DNA from: Bacteroidaceae bacterium
GTDB taxonomy: Bacteria > Bacteroidota > Bacteroidia > Bacteroidales > Bacteroidaceae
Length of the DNA stretch: 64,000 bases
Assembly: GCA_017483665.1 (NCBI GenBank)
Contig: JAFUVM010000066.1
Location: 49,697-113,696 of the forward strand
Direction of reading: 5' to 3'
Shown: positions 53,319 to 60,398 of the stretch, in pieces
How positions within the stretch are numbered: position 1 is the first letter of the stretch
Layout of the letters: the number at the start of each line of letters is the position of its first letter
Notes under the pieces: model-generated
Told to the model about the DNA's origin: nothing
The model's database searches: none
Seen by the model: the letters and a program-made list of their open reading frames with translations, nothing else
Position numbers and translations under genes: made by a program

Positions 53319-54407
53319 ATGGCAATAGGAAAATGTGTAAATATAAGTAAGCCCTGCTCGAAGGCTTTGGGCAGAGAGAAGATTGAAGCAGACAGGGCCA
53401 ACTTCGTTTGCCCGGAATGCGGCAAGCCACTCGTGGAGATACAAGACAAGAAGCACAAAAAGAAGGGAGCAGATACCGACCCTCGACTGAACAAGAAACT
53501 CCTCGGCATCATTGCTGCTGCTGCCGTGCTGCTTTGCGGGGCAGGCTTCGGCATCTGGAAGTTGGTTGACAGAGGCCCGGAGATATCCGGTGTAAAGCTC
53601 GACAAGAAGGACATCACGCTGGTAATCGGCGAGAACCAGAGGGATGTGCTGGCTGCTACCGTCGTGGACAAGGACGGCAACGAAATCACTGATGTCAAGG
53701 TGACATACAAGTGGACATCCTCGGACGACGAGGTGGCTACGGTGACGCAAGGCGGTGAGGTGACTGCTCTGAAGGAGGGCGAAGCCTCCATCACGGTCAA
53801 GATTGAGGGCAACGAGAAGAACCTCTGCGACACATGCAAGGTTGAAGTGAAAGAAGCGCCTCGTCCAGAGACTCCCCAGCCAGAGGAGGTGCTCGTCACC
53901 AGCCTGTCAGTTGCCAATGCAAAAATCTCCATCAGGAAAGGCGGGACTGCCGACATCGGTCTGAACATTGAACCCGAAAACGTCACCGAGGACATCACTG
54001 CAGAGTCCTCCAATCCTGAGGTCGCCACCGTCGAAGATTCAGTCATCAAGGCGGTCAAGAAAGGCAGCGCAACCATCACCGTCAAGACAGAAAAGTCCGG
54101 CAAGACAGCTACCATCGAAGTCTCCGTCACAGACAGCGGCAACAATGGCGGCAACGGCAGTGCTGGCGGCAACGGCATATCAAAAAAGAATCTCGGATGG
54201 GGAATGTACGAAGGGCCTGCTAATGGTTTCGGAGGTACTATCACAGTGACAAGCACCCACACCATTGATCTAAAGAAAGCCTCCGGGGAGACTGTCACGG
54301 TTAACCGCGGCGACAAGATAGTAAGCGTAAAGATGGAGAACGGCAGGCTGCGGCAGGGAGAAATCCACTTCGCAGACGGAACTCGCAAATACCTTTCAGG
54401 ACTTTAA
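53319..54407 (+). CDS. Zinc-ribbon, single-TM protein with two Ig-like (Big_2) domains and a MORN-like end
   Basis: 362 residues. Four Cys at 6, 13, 31 and 34 (KCVNISKPC ... VCPECGK) form a likely cytosolic zinc ribbon. A basic linker and a transmembrane helix (LLGIIAAAAVLLCGAGFGIWKL, ~59-80) follow. Outside are two Big_2-like domains (ISGVKLDKKDITLVIGENQ... YKWTSSDDEVATVTQGGEVTALKEGEASITV; then VTSLSVANAKISIRKGGTADIGL...), a Gly/Asn-rich linker, and a final ~65 residues resembling a MORN-type repeat (GWGMYEGPANGFGGTI, GRLRQGEIHFADGT). The topology would link the cytoplasm, where the GTPase is, to the periplasm. It lies 26 nt after the GTPase gene and 2 nt before the next. Confidence 0.8.
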   Translation: MAIGKCVNISKPCSKALGREKIEADRANFVCPECGKPLVEIQDKKHKKKGADTDPRLNKKLLGIIAAAAVLLCGAGFGIWKLVDRGPEISGVKLDKKDITLVIGENQRDVLAATVVDKDGNEITDVKVTYKWTSSDDEVATVTQGGEVTALKEGEASITVKIEGNEKNLCDTCKVEVKEAPRPETPQPEEVLVTSLSVANAKISIRKGGTADIGLNIEPENVTEDITAESSNPEVATVEDSVIKAVKKGSATITVKTEKSGKTATIEVSVTDSGNNGGNGSAGGNGISKKNLGWGMYEGPANGFGGTITVTSTHTIDLKKASGETVTVNRGDKIVSVKMENGRLRQGEIHFADGTRKYLSGL

Positions 54408-54409
54408 CC

Positions 54410-55540
54410 ATGATGGCAGACAATTTTCGCAAAGCACATACGATTGCCATCCTCATGGCACTCGCAGCAATACTGAAGGCGACAGCCGCGGGCGGCTATC
54501 GCACTGACCTGCTTGCGCGAATGGCTGCCACCATGCACATAACCGCCGAACTTGACACCCTGCGCGATGGGGAATACTACCGACACATATTATATAATAA
54601 CAGACCCGTCACCGTCATTGTGAAGGAAGGCGAAGTCACTCATATTGGCTATTCCGTCTTCACCCCGTACACTCGGAGCGTGATGAACTCACCTGTCTGT
54701 AACTTCCTCGAGCGATATGCCCTGGAAACATCCATGCCCATCAAGCGCGAGAAGAGTGTCGAACGCCAACTGGAAGAAGATGGCGTGACCTTTCAGGGAA
54801 GTGACTTCAGATTTTTCAGGTTGTTGGAAGAAGACACCACCTATACAGTCCGTCTGGAGAAGACAGACAGGAGAAGGTATATGGTAAGCTGGGAAAAGGA
54901 CGGACAGACGCAGTTCTCCGTAGGCTTCCCTGTTGAACATGACTTGCTCGCAGGGACAAACATCATTGAGAACGAGCGGAGAATCCTGCCGGACATCCTC
55001 CGCAGCAGCAGCGAAGCCTGGGACTGGCATCTTCCCGACTCGGCCATGTACAGGACATCATGGCAGGGCAAGTACTATGTTCTTCCCGGCGACTATTACT
55101 ATACAAAGGACCTAAATGCCGACCTTTACTTCGAAAAAGACAGCAGAGGCGAGTCCTGCCTGTTCTATCATCCAAACTACGTTCTGGAGAGCCTTCGGAA
55201 TATGATGATTACGGCTGCACTGGAAAACAGCTACGACATTCAGATTCGTCTGGTGAAATACGATTTCAGTCAGGACACAATCACGGTAAAGCTCGGACAG
55301 TGGCTCAATTATTGTCTTGAGCAGGGGTGCCGGAGCTACTTTGGGATAATCAGCATGGCGGAGGGCACCTGTGACTGTGAACTCATAATGCGCAACTTTG
55401 ACATGGGGTATATTCACCTAATGCGCATGAGCATAGACATCAGCACGCTTGGAGAAAGAAAAGGACTGATTACGGCAAGACTAAACAGCTACATCTCCAC
55501 GTCAAGAGTAAAGTACCTATTCGATGAAATTAAAACTTAA
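54410..55540 (+). CDS. Exported protein of unknown function, tubulin-like operon
   Basis: 376 residues. An N-terminal signal peptide (MMADNFRKAHTIAILMALAAILKATA) starts 2 nt after the preceding stop. Two segments look structured: VTVIVKEGEVTHIGYSVFTPY (~65-85) and a C-terminal part (LFYHPNYVLESLRNMMITAALENSYDIQIRLVKYDFSQDTI... YFGIISMAEGTCDCELIMRN). There is no transmembrane helix or catalytic motif that I recognise. The gene overlaps the next start by 17 nt or lies 4 nt before it, depending on the start chosen. Probably periplasmic. Confidence 0.75.
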   Translation: MMADNFRKAHTIAILMALAAILKATAAGGYRTDLLARMAATMHITAELDTLRDGEYYRHILYNNRPVTVIVKEGEVTHIGYSVFTPYTRSVMNSPVCNFLERYALETSMPIKREKSVERQLEEDGVTFQGSDFRFFRLLEEDTTYTVRLEKTDRRRYMVSWEKDGQTQFSVGFPVEHDLLAGTNIIENERRILPDILRSSSEAWDWHLPDSAMYRTSWQGKYYVLPGDYYYTKDLNADLYFEKDSRGESCLFYHPNYVLESLRNMMITAALENSYDIQIRLVKYDFSQDTITVKLGQWLNYCLEQGCRSYFGIISMAEGTCDCELIMRNFDMGYIHLMRMSIDISTLGERKGLITARLNSYISTSRVKYLFDEIKT

Positions 55541-56321
55541 GTATATGACAGGCAAGCTTATCTTATCCGTGGCCGCCCTCTTAGTGGCATCCATCGGGTT
55601 CTGTCAGGAATCTGACAGCAAGAAAATAAACAAGATTAAGAGAGACACCCAGTATCTCTATGCAGAGGCGACGATGAAGGATGCCGATGAGGCCTTCGAG
55701 ACAGCACTGCTACTGCTGGACGGATATATTGACGAATACGTGCAGAGCAAGAAAAAGTTCAGCTCGAGCGAGCAGGTCATCATCAAGGACACACACAGCA
55801 AATCGGAGACGATACAGATGCCGCGTGGCGAGATGACACGGGTTTTCGTTTATGTCAAGAAAAGCGACATCATCCCTGCAGAAAACTCCGCCATCAGGGA
55901 GAATCCAGCAAGGGTTCCCAGCGAGCCTGAGTTGCAAGAGACATCAGGAAACCAGGAAGCAGCAGAACTGGCAGAACAGGCAGGAGAAGAGGCTGGCTTG
56001 GAAGAGGCTGGCGCATCCCCTCGCCTGACTTTTGTATGGCAACAAGAACTCATAGAGTCTCTGTTAGAGACTGGCACGATTAACAGCGCGAAGGCACTGC
56101 TCAACAGAGAAAAGGCTCAGTTCAGAGTAAAGAGATCAGGACCCGCCGCCTCGTGCAAGGACAAGGCCGGCAGCTTCTGGATAATAGGAGACGGTGAAGG
56201 CAAATTAATTACCGTGCTCGGCCCTGGAACGAACCGGCGCACTAACTTCAAGACACAAAAATCAGACTCTCTCGACAATTATCCGAACTCAACAGCTCTT
56301 TGGTTCACATTGTCGGAATAA
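55524..56321 (+). CDS. Exported protein of unknown function, tubulin-like operon
   Basis: 265 residues. The start MKLKLKYMTGKLILSVAALLVASIGFCQ gives a signal peptide; the ATG at 55545 (MTGKLI) is an alternative with 4 nt spacing. An N-terminal helical region (IKRDTQYLYAEATMKDADEAFETALLLLDGYIDEYVQ) is followed by an acidic Glu/Ala linker (NQEAAELAEQAGEEAGLEEAG) and a C-terminal domain (FRVKRSGPAASCKDKAGSFWIIGDGEGKLITVLGPG). The N-terminal part resembles tetratricopeptide-type or SPOR-adjacent helices, but no family can be named. It shares a transcript with its neighbours. Confidence 0.72.
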   Translation: MKLKLKYMTGKLILSVAALLVASIGFCQESDSKKINKIKRDTQYLYAEATMKDADEAFETALLLLDGYIDEYVQSKKKFSSSEQVIIKDTHSKSETIQMPRGEMTRVFVYVKKSDIIPAENSAIRENPARVPSEPELQETSGNQEAAELAEQAGEEAGLEEAGASPRLTFVWQQELIESLLETGTINSAKALLNREKAQFRVKRSGPAASCKDKAGSFWIIGDGEGKLITVLGPGTNRRTNFKTQKSDSLDNYPNSTALWFTLSE

Positions 56322-56339
56322 AAGCAAAAAAAACGTATT

Positions 56340-57314
56340 ATGAAAAGAATCCTCGTTTTCTTTACTCTAATGGTTTCCGCCTGGGCTCTTCCCGCTCAGG
56401 ATGAGGTGAACTTCGAATTCTCCGACGGCATTGCAGGTGCCGCGCTCAAGTCGAAGATGGAAAGGCAGATGTGTACCCTTCTGACTGCCATAAACAAAGC
56501 AGAGCGGGAAGGGCGCGACATCAACTTCACAGGTATCGACATAGACCAGATGGCCTCGCAGAGCATCACTGCACTGTGGGCTAACGCCCGATTCCGCTGC
56601 CTGGACGATGACATTGTGGAACACGGCATTGCCTTAAAGCGGGGAGGGCGCATCGCTCAGTACCAGGTCCGCAACATCGCCGTGGAGATGAAACCAGTGG
56701 ATGCATCCTACACCGACGACGTCAATCAGGAGATATGCGTCAACTTCGACCTTAACGGACAGATATGTGACTTCAATATAGCGATGGATATACATCAGTA
56801 CACCAGACTGATGAAGGAAGGAATCACACTTGGCGACATTGACGAACGCCAGCAGATTATCAGTTTCTGCGAGAAATTCATGAACTATTATCGCGAGAAG
56901 GACCTCGCGAACCTTGAAGCCATATTCAGCGACGACGCCCTCATCATAACGGGAAAGGAAATCCTCCGCCGCAAGCCGGAGATAGGGATGGCACAGAAGG
57001 AATACGAGTATACGGTGCAAACCAAGAAGCAATACCTTGACAACCTTCGCAAGATATTCACCAACCCCAGGACCGGAGCAGTCTCTGTCAAGTTCTCAGA
57101 CTATGTGGTGCGACGGCACGGCTCGAAGCCCAACTACTATGGGGTAACACTTATACAGGACTGGGCTACCAATACATATAAGGACCAGGGAATCGTGTTC
57201 CTCGTTTGGGACTTCACGGATAAGGAAAAACCCAAGATACAGGTTCGCACATGGCAACCCATGAGCACAGACAAGGATGAGATATTTACATTGCAAAGAT
57301 TCAAACTTCATTGA
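56340..57314 (+). CDS. Exported protein with NTF2-like C-terminal domain, tubulin-like operon
   Basis: 324 residues. Signal peptide MKRILVFFTLMVSAWALPAQ. The N-terminal ~150 residues (FEFSDGIAGAALKSKMERQMCTLLTAINKAEREGRDINFTG) are followed from ~175 by a region with the NTF2/SnoaL pattern: an initial helix FMNYYREKDLANLEAIFSDDALIITG, then strands including YYGVTLIQDWATNTYKDQGIVFLVWDF. NTF2-like domains often bind small ligands or serve as structural modules in secretion complexes. The next ATG is 2 nt after the stop. Confidence 0.75.
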   Translation: MKRILVFFTLMVSAWALPAQDEVNFEFSDGIAGAALKSKMERQMCTLLTAINKAEREGRDINFTGIDIDQMASQSITALWANARFRCLDDDIVEHGIALKRGGRIAQYQVRNIAVEMKPVDASYTDDVNQEICVNFDLNGQICDFNIAMDIHQYTRLMKEGITLGDIDERQQIISFCEKFMNYYREKDLANLEAIFSDDALIITGKEILRRKPEIGMAQKEYEYTVQTKKQYLDNLRKIFTNPRTGAVSVKFSDYVVRRHGSKPNYYGVTLIQDWATNTYKDQGIVFLVWDFTDKEKPKIQVRTWQPMSTDKDEIFTLQRFKLH

Positions 57315-57316
57315 CC

Positions 57317-58582
57317 ATGAGACACCTACCCATTCTGTTCTTACTCATCATATACTCCGGCCGGCTCTGCGCACAAAGGCTTACAGTGACAAGCTTCGAG
57401 GTCGACCCCTTCGACAATGCAGCCGTAAAGTTCGAGAAGAAGGATGCCAACCAAGAGTCTTGTGCCCTGATTATCGTTCAGATTGCCCTGCCGGGTGTAA
57501 AGTTTATCGGGGATGTCATTGATGTCGTTCAGAAGGACGGCGACTATTGGGTGTATATGAACAATGAGGCCACATGGCTGGAAGTAAAAGCCGAAGGCTA
57601 CACTTCGCCGCAGTTCGACATCAAGGACAAATTCCCGAAAGGGCTGGCGGGCAAAAGTACATACAGAATGGTCGTTGACAAGCCTGCGGAAACGGACGCA
57701 CCCAAGGGAACGATTGTCGTTCAGACAAACGTGCCCGAGGCTGACTTCTACGTTGACGGCGTGAAGCAGTTGTCCGGTTCCCCGCCATTCAAGTATAGTG
57801 GCGGTGAAGGGAAGCATAGGATTACCCTGGTATCTGCCGGCTACAACGACGAGCAGGCAGAAGTCGACATAAAGCTGGGCCAGACCATGAAGTACCAAGT
57901 GATGATGAAGGCCGAGGGGAGTTTTCAGTTGGACGGCATCTCCTATGAGATGGTTAACGTCGGAGCCGCGTCCTCTTTTCTCATGGGCAATGCAGCGAGT
58001 CCTGCGGGAACCTTCAGGCATGCGGGGCTGCGCAGCTACAAGATAGGAAAGACCGAGGTTACCCAAGCCCTGTGGAAGGCTGTCATGGGAAGCAATCCCA
58101 GCATACATCAGGGCGACAACCTGCCGGTGGAGAATGTTTCGTGGTCAGACTGCCAAGACTTCATTAAGCAGCTAAACGAACGCTGTGGGACTCACTTCCG
58201 TCTGCCCACAGAGGTGGAGTGGGAATATGCTGCACGTGGTGGCGGCATCTCCGCAGCAGAAGACTTCGCGGGTGGCAAGAACGTTTCCGACATAGCAAAC
58301 GTCAGCGGGCAGACCATGCCTGTGGCCTCGAAGAAACCAAATGAGCTTGGCCTGTACGACATGAGCGGTAACGTGGCAGAGTGGTGCGATGACTGGTGGG
58401 AAGACTACACGAACAAGACGAACCCGCCACAGGGGGAGAAAGTGCTCTTCTTTAAGGTCGTGCGAGGCGGGTCTTATGCCGACGGCGGCAAACGCGACAG
58501 GTTGCGTTGCTTTTTCCGAAACAGGCAGAAACCGGAGAACTGCCTGCAGACAACAGGCTTCCGACTGGCTGGGGATAACTGA
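57317..58582 (+). CDS. Exported PEGA plus FGE-like (SUMF1) domain protein, tubulin-like operon
   Basis: 421 residues from the ATG at 57317. Signal peptide (RHLPILFLLIIYSGRLCAQ). Residues ~130-200 form a PEGA domain (GTIVVQTNVPEADFYVDGVKQL... HRITLVSAGYNDEQAEVDIKLG). From ~207 to the end is the formylglycine-generating-enzyme fold (GKTEVTQALWKAVMGSNPS, VENVSWSDCQDFIKQLN, RLPTEVEWEYAARGGG, DMSGNVAEWCDDWW, VVRGGSYADGGKRDRLRCFFR). The first of the two active-site Cys of true FGEs (GGSFxC) is replaced by YADGG, so sulfatase maturation is unlikely; a C-type-lectin-like binding role is more plausible. A 72-nt gap follows. Confidence 0.85.
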   Translation: MRHLPILFLLIIYSGRLCAQRLTVTSFEVDPFDNAAVKFEKKDANQESCALIIVQIALPGVKFIGDVIDVVQKDGDYWVYMNNEATWLEVKAEGYTSPQFDIKDKFPKGLAGKSTYRMVVDKPAETDAPKGTIVVQTNVPEADFYVDGVKQLSGSPPFKYSGGEGKHRITLVSAGYNDEQAEVDIKLGQTMKYQVMMKAEGSFQLDGISYEMVNVGAASSFLMGNAASPAGTFRHAGLRSYKIGKTEVTQALWKAVMGSNPSIHQGDNLPVENVSWSDCQDFIKQLNERCGTHFRLPTEVEWEYAARGGGISAAEDFAGGKNVSDIANVSGQTMPVASKKPNELGLYDMSGNVAEWCDDWWEDYTNKTNPPQGEKVLFFKVVRGGSYADGGKRDRLRCFFRNRQKPENCLQTTGFRLAGDN

Positions 58583-58654
58583 CAATGTTTCTCTCAACAC
58601 AACTTTTAATAACATCCTATTTTATTAACTTTATTAATTTTAAATTTAACAGCT

Positions 58655-59476
58655 ATGAAAAAGTTATTTTCTTTCGTGATGACAGCTCTAATGGCAACGT
58701 CAATGTCCTTCGCCCAGGATGGTAAAACCAGTGTGGCAGTCGAGGACTTCAGCTACAACTCCACCATCGGAACAAACTGGGTAGAGGTTCTTCGCGGAAA
58801 CATCATCAGCGGCATCACCAAGACAGGCCGTGTGAACGTTGTGGACACGAAGACATTGAGCAGTCTGCCAGAAGACAAGGAAGAGCGCATGGTTGCCCTC
58901 GGAGAGATGGTCGACATCGTACTCACATGCCACTTCGGATCGATGGAGACGGGAGTGGACAAGAATGGCAAATATTATTTCTGCAACTCATCCTACACCA
59001 TTACCCTGACCGACGCTAAGGGCGGTGCCGTCATTTCCACCACGCCGTACAAGCATTCCTGGGACATGGGTGACACGCAGAATGATGCCATCAACAGCTG
59101 TCTGGGAATGACAACCTCCGACATGAAGAAGTTTGTCGACGACAACATCAAGACTGAAGCCGTAATCAAACAACTTGACCAAGTTGACGCAAAGAAAGGT
59201 GTGAAGACAGCGTACATATCCGCAGGAAGCAATGACGGCATAAACGTCGGACAAATGTTCGACATTATGGAAGAAGTGGAGATTGCAGGCGAAAAGGCCA
59301 CGAAAAAGATAGGTGATGCCAAGGCGCAGGAAGTCGCAAGCGGATCACTCACACTAATCAAGGTCAACAAGGGAGGCTTGGAAATCAAGAAAGCATTCGA
59401 TGCCGGACACAAGCTGACGGTCATCACGCGTGCCAAGAAGGATGTATTTGGCACCATAGACAAACTCCTTGAATAA
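58655..59476 (+). CDS. CsgG-like exported protein, tubulin-like operon
   Basis: 273 residues. Signal peptide MKKLFSFVMTALMATSMSFAQ. KTSVAVEDFSYNSTIGTNWVEVLRGNIISGITKTGRVNVVDTKTLSSL is the opening of the CsgG/curli-secretion fold, also found in LpoB-like proteins. The C-terminal half has YISAGSNDGINVGQMFDIMEEVEIAG, a beta-barrel-like tail domain common in Bacteroidetes CsgG homologues. Unlike E. coli CsgG there is no lipobox Cys after the signal. In curli, CsgG forms an outer-membrane export pore; here a pore or scaffold role is inferred only. The 72-nt upstream gap holds AT-rich TTAACTTTATTAA but no complete promoter. Confidence 0.8.
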   Translation: MKKLFSFVMTALMATSMSFAQDGKTSVAVEDFSYNSTIGTNWVEVLRGNIISGITKTGRVNVVDTKTLSSLPEDKEERMVALGEMVDIVLTCHFGSMETGVDKNGKYYFCNSSYTITLTDAKGGAVISTTPYKHSWDMGDTQNDAINSCLGMTTSDMKKFVDDNIKTEAVIKQLDQVDAKKGVKTAYISAGSNDGINVGQMFDIMEEVEIAGEKATKKIGDAKAQEVASGSLTLIKVNKGGLEIKKAFDAGHKLTVITRAKKDVFGTIDKLLE

Positions 59477-59500
59477 AGGAAGCTCCATTTACCTCTGATA

Positions 59501-60070
59501 ATGAAACATCAGCATCTATCACTTACTCTCGTCCTGATGGCCGTGGCACTGCCTGCCACGGCACAGGTGCGGGAGACATACGGCGGCGACGTGGAGATAG
59601 TTGAGCTTTACGAGAGCCTGGCTACATTCTCTTCTATTGGCATCGACTCTGACAGCAAGAAGGTCCTGACCAATGCAGAGAAGAACCTTTTCCAGAAACT
59701 CTTGTACGAGGGAGTAGAAGGCTTCAACGACGACAAACCGCTTGCAGAGCGGGACTCGCCTGTCCTTGAGGCTTTCTTCCATGCAAAGTACCAGAAGGAA
59801 CTCATGGGCATCAAGACTGGCACAAAGACGGTGGAAAGCAGTCTGCCATATCAGGCCTATGTGGTCAGTTCGTCTCTGGAGGAACAGCCGGAAAAGACGG
59901 GCGAGGGGCAGTACGCTGCACCGGCCCTGATTGTCGTAAACCATGCCATGCTGAGAAAGTACCTGGAGACAAACAAGGTCATCCTTGGAGGTGACAGTGT
60001 TGTCATCAAGGAGAACGTCAAGGCAGGAAGGCCGAATTTCCTGGAAAGGCGTCGAAACAACACTCAGTAG
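59501..60070 (+). CDS. Exported protein of unknown function, last gene of the tubulin-like operon
   Basis: 189 residues. Signal peptide MKHQHLSLTLVLMAVALPATAQ, then a compact mixed domain (VEIVELYESLATFSSIGIDSDSKKVLTNAEKNLFQKLLYEGVEGFNDD, SLPYQAYVVSSSLEEQ, APALIVVNHAMLRKYLETNKVILG). No known family. It starts 24 nt after the CsgG-like gene and is followed by a region with a 21-bp array, so it probably ends the transcript. No terminator hairpin was found. Confidence 0.75.
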   Translation: MKHQHLSLTLVLMAVALPATAQVRETYGGDVEIVELYESLATFSSIGIDSDSKKVLTNAEKNLFQKLLYEGVEGFNDDKPLAERDSPVLEAFFHAKYQKELMGIKTGTKTVESSLPYQAYVVSSSLEEQPEKTGEGQYAAPALIVVNHAMLRKYLETNKVILGGDSVVIKENVKAGRPNFLERRRNNTQ

Positions 60071-60153
60071 CTCAATGGAATCCTGACACCTGCCGATGCA
60101 AACTCCCTACCCACAAGGCATCAAATGCCGCGCGGCGGGGCATAAAACTATTT

Positions 60154-60237
60154 CGGTGGCACGGAAATATATTTCCAAACCACTGAAATATATTTCCAAG
60201 CTTCTGAAATTTATTTCAAAGGCTTGGAAATTGTTTT
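60154..60237. repeat. Array of four 21-bp units, second copy
   Basis: Units start at 60154, 60175, 60196 and 60217, 21 bp apart, built on GGAAATATATTTCC. The last unit ends GGAAATTGTTTT and is followed by GCGGGACGGGGAAATT, as at 696-779. A long frame through it (from 60096) has repeat-derived KYISKPLKYIS sequence and is not used as the start of the downstream gene. Confidence 0.92.
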
Positions 60238-60340
60238 TATCCGCGGGACGGGGAAATTGTGTCTGTGACGCGAAGGAAATGTTTCCGTGGCACAAAAGGA
60301 ATGTTCCGACACACATATATAAAATAAACGCGCGCGAAAT

Positions 60341-60371
60341 TTTGCACTTCGCATACAATTTCGTAACTTTG
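60341..60371 (+). promoter_or_regulatory. Promoter of the GH66 gene
   Basis: TTTG (60341-60344) and TAACTTTG (60364-60371) are 19 bp apart, a full consensus. The ATG at 60399 lies 28 nt past the -7 element. Confidence 0.85.
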
Positions 60372-60398
60372 CAGAGGCAACGACCATCTTTGCATACC

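Noticed and set aside
57317-58582. Sulfatase-maturing formylglycine-generating enzyme for the sulfatase at 25584
   Set aside because: An active-site Cys is missing and the sulfatase has a serine-type site, which uses anSME.
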